Source: Proruminimicrobium sp963666965 | GTDB taxonomy: Bacteria; Elusimicrobiota; Endomicrobiia; Endomicrobiales; Endomicrobiaceae | DNA length: 64,000 nucleotides | NCBI GenBank assembly: GCA_963666965.1 | Contig: OY762939.1 | Location: 620,001 to 684,000 of the forward strand | Direction: 5' to 3' | Part shown: one piece after another, positions 19,015 through 27,509 of the stretch | Position numbering within the stretch: position 1 is the stretch's first letter | Layout: every line of letters begins with the position of its first letter | Notes under the pieces: model-generated | The model's database searches: none | The model's input: the letters and a program-made list of their open reading frames with translations, nothing else | What the model was told of the DNA's origin: nothing | Program-made: the position numbers and the translations under genes

Positions 19015-19055
19015 CAGCGATATTATAATCAAAAAAACTCCGGGAGATGATTTTT

Positions 19056-19418
19056 ATGTCAAGTCCTTTAGAAATTCTTGAAACAAAAAAACAGCAGGCG
19101 AAAAAAAATCTTGAAGAAATCGGTTATTTTTCAGACGTAAAAGTTTATGTCGGCATGGCTACGTGCGAAATTGCGGCAGGCTCAAATCATGTGATGGAAA
19201 TTTTTCAAAATGCCATTAAGGAAGACAAATCTTTAAAAAACGTTTACTTAAGCCAAAAAGGATGCGTTGGAAGATGTAATCTTGAACCGACCGTTGAAGT
19301 CTACCGTAAAGGACAAGAACCTGTCAAATATGTGAAAGTTACTCCTGAAAACGCAAAAATTATCATTGAAAAACATATAAAAAAAGGCGAAGTTATAAAA
19401 GAATGGGTGGGCAAATAA
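19056..19418 (+). CDS. hndB: Thioredoxin-like [2Fe-2S] hydrogenase subunit, HndB-like
   Basis: 120 residues. A single thioredoxin-like [2Fe-2S] domain with Cys in GMATCEIAAGS and KGCVGRCNLEP, corresponding to the domain fused at the N-terminus of HydB in the other operon. It probably carries electrons to the HndC-like flavoprotein. The ATG at 19056 is preferred over that at 19047, because GGGAGATGA (19042-19050) is the ribosome binding site and contains the earlier ATG. The TAA is followed at once by the ATG of the next gene. Confidence 0.88.
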   Translation: MSSPLEILETKKQQAKKNLEEIGYFSDVKVYVGMATCEIAAGSNHVMEIFQNAIKEDKSLKNVYLSQKGCVGRCNLEPTVEVYRKGQEPVKYVKVTPENAKIIIEKHIKKGEVIKEWVGK

Positions 19419-20954
19419 ATGGAAAAACAAATGTTTACTGACAGATTTGCTTCGGTTTTCGGTACGGAAAGCTTTTTTAAAAAACAAAAAAGAATAGCTT
19501 TAAAAAACTGCGGTCTTATAGATCCTGAAAACATTAACGATTACATATACGCCGACGGCTATAAGGCTCTAGGCACTGTTCTTACAAAAATGACTCCCAA
19601 AGATGTCGTTGAAGCCGTTAAATCTTCCGGATTAAGAGGAAGAGGCGGAGCGGGATTTCCGACGGGACGCAAATGGGAATTGACCGCCCAGCAGGAATCT
19701 GACGAAAAGTTTGTAGTTTGCAACGCCGATGAAGGTGACCCCGGAGCTTTTATGGACAGAAGCGTAGTAGAGGGAGATCCGCACAGCGTTATAGAAGGAA
19801 TGGCGATAGGCGGATATGCGATAGGTTCTTCAAAAGGAGTAGTTTATATAAGAGCAGAATATCCTCTTGCTATAAAAAGACTTATAAAAGCGATTGATGA
19901 TGCAAGAAAAGAAAATTTTTTAGGAAAAAATATTTTAGGTTCAAATTTTTCTTTTGATATAGAAATAAGATACGGCGCGGGCGCTTTTGTCTGCGGAGAA
20001 GAAACGGCTTTAATACGTTCCATAGAAGGATTAAGGGGAATGCCAAAATCAAGGCCTCCGTTTCCTGCCGCAAAAGGTTTGTTCGGAAAACCGACTCTTG
20101 TAAATAACGTTGAAACATGGGCAAATATTTCATCTATAATAGTTAACGGAGCTGATTGGTTTTCATCAATAGGAATTGATAAAAGCAAAGGCACAAAAGT
20201 TTTTGCTCTGGCCGGAAAAATCGTAAATACCGGCCTTGCCGAAGTTCCGATGGGAATGACTCTAAGAGAAATTATATATGATGTCGGAGGCGGAATACCC
20301 AACGGCAAAAAATTTAAAGCAGTTCAGACAGGCGGTCCTTCGGGCGGATGTCTCACTGACAAAATGCTTGACACAAAAATAGATTATGAATCTTTAATGC
20401 AGGCCGGATCGATAATGGGTTCCGGAGGAATGATCGTTATAGATGAAGATTCATGTATGGTTAACATTGCAAAATTCTTTTTGCAGTTTACTCAGGATGA
20501 ATCGTGCGGCAAATGCATCCCATGCAGAGAAGGAACGAAAAGAATGCTTGAAATTCTTACAAGAATAACTGACGGCGAAGGAAAACCGGGCGATATAGAA
20601 AAGCTTGAAGAACTCGGAAACGTAATTAAAAAAGCGTCTCTGTGCGGACTCGGGCAGTCGGCTCCAAATCCCGTATTAAGCACTATTAAAAATTTCAGAG
20701 AAGAATATGAAGAACACGTCTATCAGAAAAAATGCAGAGCGGTTGTATGCGAAAAGCTTATAACTTACACGATCAACAACAAATGCATAGGATGTTCGGC
20801 ATGCAGAAGAGCATGTCCGGTAGTCGCAATAACCGGAGCTCCGAAAGAAGCTCATACAATCCATCAGGAATTGTGTATTAAATGCGGAAAATGTTTCAGA
20901 AGCTGCAAATTCCATGCCATTGATAAAACTTCCGAAGCCAAGGAGCAGAAATAA
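19419..20954 (+). CDS. hndC: Hydrogenase flavoprotein subunit, HndC/NuoF-like
   Basis: 511 residues. NuoF core with GRGGAGFPTGRKWEL (FMN) and CNADEGDPGAFMDR (NADH), the [4Fe-4S] site ESCGKCIPCREGT, and a C-terminal double ferredoxin (CIGCSACRRACP, CIKCGKCFRSC). It lacks the ~100-residue N-terminal [2Fe-2S] domain of HydB, which is encoded separately by hndB just upstream. It oxidises NAD(P)H for H2 evolution, or the reverse; which cofactor cannot be read from the sequence. The stop overlaps the next ATG by one base. Confidence 0.93.
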   Translation: MEKQMFTDRFASVFGTESFFKKQKRIALKNCGLIDPENINDYIYADGYKALGTVLTKMTPKDVVEAVKSSGLRGRGGAGFPTGRKWELTAQQESDEKFVVCNADEGDPGAFMDRSVVEGDPHSVIEGMAIGGYAIGSSKGVVYIRAEYPLAIKRLIKAIDDARKENFLGKNILGSNFSFDIEIRYGAGAFVCGEETALIRSIEGLRGMPKSRPPFPAAKGLFGKPTLVNNVETWANISSIIVNGADWFSSIGIDKSKGTKVFALAGKIVNTGLAEVPMGMTLREIIYDVGGGIPNGKKFKAVQTGGPSGGCLTDKMLDTKIDYESLMQAGSIMGSGGMIVIDEDSCMVNIAKFFLQFTQDESCGKCIPCREGTKRMLEILTRITDGEGKPGDIEKLEELGNVIKKASLCGLGQSAPNPVLSTIKNFREEYEEHVYQKKCRAVVCEKLITYTINNKCIGCSACRRACPVVAITGAPKEAHTIHQELCIKCGKCFRSCKFHAIDKTSEAKEQK

Positions 20955-22732
20955 TGAGCACTGTTAAAATTTTTATAAACAATCAGGAATATAACGTTGA
21001 TTCAACTTACACGATAATGAAAGCATGCGATGAAATAGGCATAAAAATACCGAGGCTCTGTTATCATCCCAAACTTTCAATATCGAGCGGATGCAGAATA
21101 TGCATAGTAGAAGTGGAAGGCATGAGAAATTTTGTGGCTTCATGTTCTTATCCTGTTTCCGAAGGAATGAAAATTCATACAAATACCGACGCAATAAGAC
21201 AGGCGAGAAAAGATATTCTTGAGCTTATTCTTGACAATCATCCGAAAGACTGCAATACGTGCGTAAGAGATGAAGTGTGTGAACTTCAGCAGCTTGCCTC
21301 GTCAATAGGCCTGAGAGAAAGAAAATTTGAAGGCGTTTTAAGAACTCCTTTTGTTGACGCTTCATCACCTTCAATAGTAAATAACCACGATAAATGTATT
21401 TTGTGCGGAAGATGCGTCAGAGTATGCGCGCAGATACAAAATGTTTCAGCGATAGACTATGCGAACAGAGGATTCAATACGGTAGTAGTTCCGGCATATA
21501 ATAATCCGATAGCCGAAAGCGTATGCACTTTGTGCGGACAGTGCGTTAATATCTGTCCGACTGCGGCGCTTACCGAACAGAATTATACAAAAGACGTTTT
21601 TTCGCTTCTCAACGATAAAACAAAAGTAAAAGTGGCGCAGATTGCTCCGTCGGTAAGAGTTGCAATCGGCGAAGCTTTCGGAATAAAACCCGGCAATAAT
21701 ATGGCAAGAGAAATAGTCCATGCTCTTAAACTTTTGGGGTTTGACTATGTTTTTGACGCTCAGTTTTCGGCAGATCTCACGATAATGGAAGAGGCAAGCG
21801 AACTTCTTGAAAGATTAAACGGACACGGAAAACTTCCGATGATAACTTCATGTTCTTCGGGATGGATGAAAGCTCTTGAACAATTTTATCCGGAGCTCAT
21901 AGAAAATGTTTCGACATGCAAATCTCCGATGTCAATGCTCAGTTCGGTGGTTAAGTCATATTTTGCCGATAAAATAGGCAAAAAACCGACAGAAATAGCG
22001 AACGTCGCGATTATGTGCTGCGTAGCTAAAAAATATGAAGCAAAAAGACCGGAACTTGCGATGGAAGACGGAAATCCCGCAACCGATTACGTCCTTACTA
22101 CAAGAGAACTTGCATGGATGATAAAATCCGCCGGTATAGATTTTAAAAATCTTAAAGGAATGGATTTTGACGCACCGCTCGGTTTTTCAACCGGAGCAGC
22201 CACCATATTCGGAGTAAGCGGCGGCGTTATGGAAGCAGCTGTCAGAACTGCTTACGAACTTGCCACAAAAAGCAAAATGGAAAATATAAATGTTACGGCG
22301 GTAAGAGGAAATGAAGGCATAAAAGAAGGAGCCGTAAATATAAACGGAACCGAAATAAGAGTTGCTGTTGCAAACGGTCTTGGTAACGCAAGCAAGCTTT
22401 TTGAAGAATTAAAAAAAGATCCGAATAAATATCATTTTATAGAAGTTATGGCATGCCCCGGCGGTTGTATCGGCGGCGGCGGACAGCCTTATGCGGGTAT
22501 ACAGGATCTTCCTTTTGACCCGAAACTTGTTAACGAAAGGGCAAAAGCTCTTTATTCTTCAGATGAAAAAAATACGATAAGAAGAAGCCATGAGAATCCG
22601 TCTATAATTCAGCTTTACAAAGATTTTTTCGGAAAGCCTCTGAGCGAAAAATCTCATAAATATCTTCATACCCATTACAAACAAAAATTCCCTAAAGGGA
22701 TACTTCGCAAAAGCGGCAAGGAGGCAAAATAA
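20954..22732 (+). CDS. hndD: FeFe hydrogenase catalytic subunit, HndD-like, with altered H-cluster motifs
   Basis: 592 residues. N-terminal [2Fe-2S] domain, His-ligated [4Fe-4S] (HPKDCNTCVRDEVC), two ferredoxin clusters (CILCGRCVRVC, CTLCGQCVNICP), then the H-cluster domain. Loop 1 is TSCSSGW (~299) where HydA has TSCCPAW, loop 2 is MCCVAKK (~355) where HydA has MPCTAKK, and loop 3 is normal (MACPGGCIGGGGQP). If the alignment is gapless, the second loop-1 Cys, a ligand of the [4Fe-4S] subcluster, is Ser. Related Ser variants may exist in this family, so activity should not be ruled out. No C-terminal thioredoxin domain is present, unlike HydA. Confidence 0.93.
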   Translation: MSTVKIFINNQEYNVDSTYTIMKACDEIGIKIPRLCYHPKLSISSGCRICIVEVEGMRNFVASCSYPVSEGMKIHTNTDAIRQARKDILELILDNHPKDCNTCVRDEVCELQQLASSIGLRERKFEGVLRTPFVDASSPSIVNNHDKCILCGRCVRVCAQIQNVSAIDYANRGFNTVVVPAYNNPIAESVCTLCGQCVNICPTAALTEQNYTKDVFSLLNDKTKVKVAQIAPSVRVAIGEAFGIKPGNNMAREIVHALKLLGFDYVFDAQFSADLTIMEEASELLERLNGHGKLPMITSCSSGWMKALEQFYPELIENVSTCKSPMSMLSSVVKSYFADKIGKKPTEIANVAIMCCVAKKYEAKRPELAMEDGNPATDYVLTTRELAWMIKSAGIDFKNLKGMDFDAPLGFSTGAATIFGVSGGVMEAAVRTAYELATKSKMENINVTAVRGNEGIKEGAVNINGTEIRVAVANGLGNASKLFEELKKDPNKYHFIEVMACPGGCIGGGGQPYAGIQDLPFDPKLVNERAKALYSSDEKNTIRRSHENPSIIQLYKDFFGKPLSEKSHKYLHTHYKQKFPKGILRKSGKEAK

Positions 22733-23265
22733 TGCATACAACTATTCATCATAACCAGCAGGAAGTAAATGACCAGCTGAAAATTTTTATAGACGAAATA
22801 AAAAAGAGAGAAAGATCCGATTCTCATCTTATAACTATTCTTCACAAAGCGCAGGAACTTAACGGTTATCTTTCGAAAGAAATCATGGATCTTGTCGCCG
22901 AAGAAATGCAGATCCCTACGTCGGTAATATGGGGCGTTGCGACTTTCTATCATTATTTTAAACTTTCTCCTATAGGCAAATACAATATTTCGGTATGTAT
23001 GGGAACGGCTTGTTACGTTAAAGGCGCAAGCGAAGTTCTTGAAACGATAAAGGAAACTCTTGAAATAGAAATAGGTGAAACTACCGAAGATATGATGTTT
23101 TCGCTTCAGGAAGCAAGATGCATAGGCGCATGCGGACTGGCTCCGGTAGCTATGATAAACGATAAGATTTACGGTGAACTAAATCCTAAAAAAATCGTGG
23201 ACATAATAAATAAGTTGAAAGAAGAAGCTCTGGAAGAAGAAAAAATAATAGAAGAAATAAAATAG
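22732..23265 (+). CDS. hndA: Hydrogenase NuoE-like [2Fe-2S] subunit, HndA-like
   Basis: 177 residues. NuoE family: helical N-terminus (LSKEIMDLVAEEMQI, VIWGVATFYHYF), then the thioredoxin-like domain with CMGTACYVKGA and CIGACGLAP. The C-terminus ends in an acidic helix rich in Glu. It completes an HndABCD-like set, but in the order B, C, D, A. Its ATG overlaps the stop of hndD by one base. No clear terminator follows. Confidence 0.92.
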   Translation: MHTTIHHNQQEVNDQLKIFIDEIKKRERSDSHLITILHKAQELNGYLSKEIMDLVAEEMQIPTSVIWGVATFYHYFKLSPIGKYNISVCMGTACYVKGASEVLETIKETLEIEIGETTEDMMFSLQEARCIGACGLAPVAMINDKIYGELNPKKIVDIINKLKEEALEEEKIIEEIK

Positions 23266-23305
23266 TTCTCTTATTTCGGCCGGACGGTTATTCGGCGACA
23301 TATTA

Positions 23306-24973
23306 ATGAAAAAGTTTTTAAATTCAAACTTATTTTTTTTGTTTTTTCTTTCAATTTCGATTTTTGCGATATACGGGAAAAGTTTAGGGTATCAATTTGT
23401 GGATTATGATAACCCCGAACTTATTACCGACAGAATGGATTTTATTTCCGATTACAGAAATATCCCTTCATTCTTTGTAAATTCATGTTTCGGGTACGGG
23501 CAGGATGCGTACTACAGACCAATTCTGACATTGTCGTTTGCCTTCAATGCTGTTGTCTCGGGCAGTAATCCTAAATTTTATTATTTAACAAACATAGTGC
23601 TTTTTATATTAAGCATATACTGTATTTATCTGTTTTTAAAAGAATTAAAATTTGAAGATGTTGTTCTCAAATTTGTATGTCTTGCGGCTGCAGTTCATCC
23701 GGTATGCGTTTCAAGCATAGTGTGGATTCCCGCCAGAAACGATACTTTGCTTATTATATTTTTGAGTTTGTCTTTTCTCTTTTTTGTCAGATATTGCGAA
23801 ATTCAAAAAATAAAGCACTTGGTATATTCTTCTTTATTTTTCATGGCGGCTTTGTTTACCAAAGAAACAGCATTTATACTGCTGCCGGTTTATTTTATGA
23901 CGGCATATTGCTTCAATATTAAAATAACAAAAAAACAGATTGCCGCAGTTTTTTATGCTTTTGGCGCAGTGCTGTTTTTATATTTTTTTATGAGACATAT
24001 TGCTGTGGACGGACAAGGAATGTTTGCGCGCATAAAATATCTTCTGACGTCCGATATCTATTATAAATTCTTGAGAATTTTAACGTATGTGGAAAAAGTT
24101 ATAATGCCTGACAATATTCCGGTTTTTCTTTACAAAACAAATATTTCCTTGACGGGAATTTTGACCGTATCAGCTTTTATTGCATCAGTAATATGGGCAT
24201 ATTATAAAAAAATTATTAACGGCCGAATATTGATTTTTTCGGGTGTTTTTTTTGCCTTAAACATGTTATTGGTTTTGATGCTGAATGATTTATGTTTTCA
24301 CAGAGTATTATTTGCGATATTTTCTTTTATTGTTTTAATTGTGCATGTTATAAGCCGGCTGAATCTGGAATATGCTTTTTTGAAAAAATATTTTCTGGGA
24401 CTTTTTATAATTGTTTTTGCGGGATTCGGATACGCTTCATTTGTGCAGGCTGATAAATATAAAAGTTCGGATGTTTTCTGGACAAATGCTTTTTTAGATT
24501 CTCCGGAATATGACGTAGTCTGGAACGGAGTAGGCAAAAGGTATTTGTTTTACAAAGATTACCAAAAGGCGAAAGAATTTATAAGCGGCGCAAAAAAAAT
24601 AAAGAATAATTACGATTATGATCTCAACCTTGTAACGGTTTATATAGCCGAAGGCAATCTTGATGAGGCTGAAAGCAGGCTTCTTAAACTTTTGAGCTTA
24701 AAAGAAAATTTAACGGTTCTTCTTTATTTAAGCGAAATTTATTATGTTAAAGGCGATATAAAAAAATCCCATGATTATGCTTTAAGAGCCTCTGCGATAC
24801 AAGAAAATAATATTTTCCTTCTGCTGCATCAGGCAAAACTCTGCGGTGCGTTAAATGATTGGAATGCGGTCTCTGATATTTATTCAAAGCTTTTAAAATT
24901 GGACGGAAAAAAACAGGAATATTATCATAATTTAAATATTGCTCGGGCAAAATCAGCCGCCCAAAAAAATTGA
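23306..24973 (+). CDS. Polytopic membrane protein with C-terminal TPRs, TMTC/GT-C-like
   Basis: 555 residues. About ten hydrophobic segments fill residues 1-375. The first loop has DYDNPELITD and AYYRPILTLSF, and a later loop has WIPARNDTLL. These resemble the acidic and YRP motifs of GT-C glycosyltransferases with TPR tails (TMTC-type, DUF1736-like). Residues ~400-550 hold tetratricopeptide-like helices (EGNLDEAESRLLKLL, KGDIKKSHDYALRAS). A role in sugar transfer to protein or lipid at the outer face of the inner membrane is inference. It stands alone between the hnd operon and hydG. Confidence 0.7.
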   Translation: MKKFLNSNLFFLFFLSISIFAIYGKSLGYQFVDYDNPELITDRMDFISDYRNIPSFFVNSCFGYGQDAYYRPILTLSFAFNAVVSGSNPKFYYLTNIVLFILSIYCIYLFLKELKFEDVVLKFVCLAAAVHPVCVSSIVWIPARNDTLLIIFLSLSFLFFVRYCEIQKIKHLVYSSLFFMAALFTKETAFILLPVYFMTAYCFNIKITKKQIAAVFYAFGAVLFLYFFMRHIAVDGQGMFARIKYLLTSDIYYKFLRILTYVEKVIMPDNIPVFLYKTNISLTGILTVSAFIASVIWAYYKKIINGRILIFSGVFFALNMLLVLMLNDLCFHRVLFAIFSFIVLIVHVISRLNLEYAFLKKYFLGLFIIVFAGFGYASFVQADKYKSSDVFWTNAFLDSPEYDVVWNGVGKRYLFYKDYQKAKEFISGAKKIKNNYDYDLNLVTVYIAEGNLDEAESRLLKLLSLKENLTVLLYLSEIYYVKGDIKKSHDYALRASAIQENNIFLLLHQAKLCGALNDWNAVSDIYSKLLKLDGKKQEYYHNLNIARAKSAAQKN

Positions 24974-24974
24974 A

Positions 24975-25039
24975 TTAACTGCCGGAAATTAATATTTTAT
25001 AATCGTTAAAAAATCTTTGCAGTTAAAATTTGATATAAT
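24975..25039 (+). promoter_or_regulatory. Candidate promoters for the hydG cluster
   Basis: Two options: TTAACT (24975-24980) with TATAAT (24998-25003) at 17 bases, or an extended -10 TGATATAAT at 25031-25039. The second lies 20 bases before the ATG, with AAAGGA between. Confidence 0.5.
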
Positions 25040-25059
25040 ATCCCGAAAGGACGCGCAAA

Positions 25060-26448
25060 ATGAAACATATAGATGAAGCAAAAATCAACAGACTTATGCA
25101 GCTGCCCCAATGCAGCCGTCAGGAATTTGATGCGATTATAGAAAAATCAAAAAATCTTCAGAGGCTTACTACCGAAGAAAGCGCCATGCTTTTAGCCGTA
25201 AAAGATCAGGAACTCATAAACATTATTTACCGCACGGCCGAATATGTAAAAAATACTATTTACGGCAAAAGAGTCGTTTTATTTGTTCCTTTGTACATAA
25301 ATAATATTTGCGCAAACGACTGCCAATACTGTTCATTTTGTAAAAGTAATAAAATTACAATAAGAAAAAAATTAACGATAGATGAAATAAAAGAGCAGAC
25401 CAGAATTCTTCTGGAAAGGGGTCATAAAAGAATTCTTATGCTTTCGTCCGAATCGGCAAACGAGGACGCCGATATAGATTATTTTGTAAAAGCCATAGAA
25501 GCTATTTATTCGGTTAGTGTCGGCAAAAATAAAGTAAAAAGAATAAATGTCAATCTTGCTCCTTTAAGCATTGAAAGTTTTAAGAAACTTAAAAAAGCAG
25601 GTATTGGAACATACCAGATTTTTCAGGAAACATATCATGAAGAAACATATAGAAAATTGCATTTGTCAGGTCCGAAATCAGATCCGGATAAAAGGTTAGA
25701 TGCGATAGATAATGCTTTTAAAGCCGGTCTTGATGATGTCGGAATCGGTCCTTTGTACGGACTTTACAATTATAAATTTGAAACACTTGCAATGTTTGAA
25801 CATATTGCTTATTTGGAAAAAAAATTCGGGATCGGGCCACATGTAATTTCAGTGCCAAGATTGGAACCTGCGTACGGTTCCGAAATTTCTAAAAGTAAAA
25901 AATATGCTTTTTCCGATGAAGAATTTAAGCAAATGGTTGCGGTTATAAGACTGTCTGTGCCGTATACCGGCATTATTATGTCAACAAGAGAAACTGCCGA
26001 AATGAGAAATGAGCTGTTAAATCTGGGAGTATCGCAGATAAGCGCCGAATCAAGAGTTTCTCCGGGAGGATATGAAAGACCCGACGACCGTAATGCAATA
26101 AAAGATGTGCAATTTCAATTAAACGATCAAAGAAGCATAGAAGAAATTATCGGCGATTTAATAAAATATGGGTATATACCCAGTTTTTGTGCAGCATGTT
26201 ACAGAAGAGAAAGAACGGGAAAAACTTTTATGGATTTGGCCAAACCCGGCAATATAAAAGAAAAGTGCACGATAAATGCTTTAGTAACGTTAAAAGAATA
26301 TTTAGAAGATTTTGCAACACCGGAAGTAAAAAAATATGGTTATAAACTGATAGAAGAAAAATTGGCTGCAATATCTGAAGATGACAAAAAAATTGTGTTA
26401 AAGTTTTTTGAAAACATAGACAAAGGCAACAGAGACGAATATATTTAA
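25060..26448 (+). CDS. hydG: FeFe hydrogenase maturase HydG (radical SAM tyrosine lyase)
   Basis: 462 residues, full length. HydG cleaves tyrosine to supply the CO and CN ligands of the H-cluster. The radical SAM motif is CANDCQYC, near residue 87, after LYINNICANDC. The C-terminal auxiliary cluster motif CAACYRRERTG (about 384-394) is the HydG mark that separates it from ThiH. ISAESRVSPGGY is also typical. It matures the two hydrogenases at 13755-23265. The 3' end runs into an 18-bp stem-loop before the next gene. Confidence 0.96.
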   Translation: MKHIDEAKINRLMQLPQCSRQEFDAIIEKSKNLQRLTTEESAMLLAVKDQELINIIYRTAEYVKNTIYGKRVVLFVPLYINNICANDCQYCSFCKSNKITIRKKLTIDEIKEQTRILLERGHKRILMLSSESANEDADIDYFVKAIEAIYSVSVGKNKVKRINVNLAPLSIESFKKLKKAGIGTYQIFQETYHEETYRKLHLSGPKSDPDKRLDAIDNAFKAGLDDVGIGPLYGLYNYKFETLAMFEHIAYLEKKFGIGPHVISVPRLEPAYGSEISKSKKYAFSDEEFKQMVAVIRLSVPYTGIIMSTRETAEMRNELLNLGVSQISAESRVSPGGYERPDDRNAIKDVQFQLNDQRSIEEIIGDLIKYGYIPSFCAACYRRERTGKTFMDLAKPGNIKEKCTINALVTLKEYLEDFATPEVKKYGYKLIEEKLAAISEDDKKIVLKFFENIDKGNRDEYI

Positions 26449-26517
26449 AATTTTATTGCCGCTTTGCTCTGCAGGGCGGAATCATTCCTGTTTTGTTCTA
26501 AAGCGGCCTTAAAATTT
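26448..26517 (+). promoter_or_regulatory. 18-bp stem-loop between hydG and the SPASM gene
   Basis: AAATTTTATTGCCGCTTT (26448-26465) pairs with AAAGCGGCCTTAAAATTT (26500-26517) at 16 of 18 positions, with a 34-base loop. It starts inside the hydG stop codon and ends ten bases before the next ATG. No T-run follows, so processing, stability or translational control is likelier than termination. Confidence 0.6.
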
Positions 26518-26527
26518 CGGGATTTCT

Positions 26528-27508
26528 ATGAATTTTTTTAAGGTTTTGATTAAGCGGTTAAATCATAAAATTATAAACTGGCAGATGAACAGAGGGCATT
26601 CTTTTGTTTTTGGAAAACCGTATGCTCTATTTCTCGACACTGCCAATGTATGCAATCTTGAATGCGTGTGGTGCCCGACAGGCATGAAAAAAAATACAAG
26701 AACTTTTTCAATAATGCCTAAAGAAAAAGCTTTTGAAGTTATAGATAAAATAGGCATATGTCTGACCGAGATACTTTTTTTTAACTGGGGAGAGCCTTTT
26801 TTAAATAAAGATATAACGGAAATTATTGATTATGCAAAGAAAAAATACGCACCTTATACGGTAATTTCATCTAATATGAATGTCGCTCTTTCTTATGAAG
26901 ACGCATGTAAAATAGTAGACAGCGGACTTGATAAATTTATAGCTTCAATAGACGGAGTCAGCCAAAATGTTTATGAAAAATACAGAAAAGGCGGCAATGT
27001 CCGCTTTGCTTTTGAGAATCTCAGGATGCTTATAAAAGCAAAAAAAGATAAAAAATCAGAAACTCCGCAGATAGTATGGCAGTATCTTGTTTTTAAACAT
27101 AATGAAAATGAACTTGATGCTGCAAAAAAACTGGCAGCCGAAATGGGCGTTGATAAGATTGAATTCGAAAAACCGTGGTGCCCCGTAGAATGGGCTGCAA
27201 CAAAAGAAGAATACAGCAATTATGTTCAGGGTAAATCTGAAAAAGAATATAAGAATCAAAATCCGCACTGCAACTGGCTTTGGAATTCTGTTGTTGTAAA
27301 TGCAAACGGGTCAGTTTCACCGTGCTGTTCCGTAGAGGACGAAAAAGACGACTTCGGCAGTATTTTCGGGCAATCACTTTTTAAATTATATAATAATAAA
27401 GAATTTGTGGCGGCAAGACGTTATAATAAAAACAGAAAAAACGGAGGACACATTAACAGATGTACCGTATGCAGACATATCGGGACTACATCAAATAAGT
27501 GTAATTAA
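26528..27508 (+). CDS. Radical SAM/SPASM protein inside the hyd maturation cluster
   Basis: 326 residues. The radical SAM cluster motif CNLECVWC lies near residue 42, followed by NWGEPFLN and SIDGVSQNVYEKYR, and a C-terminal SPASM-type region (CNWLWNS, GSVSPCCSVED, INRCTVCRH) that should bind an auxiliary [4Fe-4S] cluster. SPASM enzymes modify peptides, proteins or small molecules; the substrate here is unknown. It is not HydE, which is a different radical SAM subfamily without SPASM. Position between hydG and hydF, one base before the hydF ATG, suggests a link to H-cluster assembly, but that is inference. Confidence 0.8.
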   Translation: MNFFKVLIKRLNHKIINWQMNRGHSFVFGKPYALFLDTANVCNLECVWCPTGMKKNTRTFSIMPKEKAFEVIDKIGICLTEILFFNWGEPFLNKDITEIIDYAKKKYAPYTVISSNMNVALSYEDACKIVDSGLDKFIASIDGVSQNVYEKYRKGGNVRFAFENLRMLIKAKKDKKSETPQIVWQYLVFKHNENELDAAKKLAAEMGVDKIEFEKPWCPVEWAATKEEYSNYVQGKSEKEYKNQNPHCNWLWNSVVVNANGSVSPCCSVEDEKDDFGSIFGQSLFKLYNNKEFVAARRYNKNRKNGGHINRCTVCRHIGTTSNKCN

Positions 27509-27509
27509 A

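Noticed and set aside
18799..19055. Rex operator between the two hydrogenase operons
   Set aside because: No palindrome close to known Rex sites could be defended by eye; only promoters and a tandem repeat are reported.
27405..27509. Upstream start for hydF
   Set aside because: It would overlap the SPASM gene by 104 bases and adds residues not seen in HydF; ATG 27510 gives the usual N-terminus.
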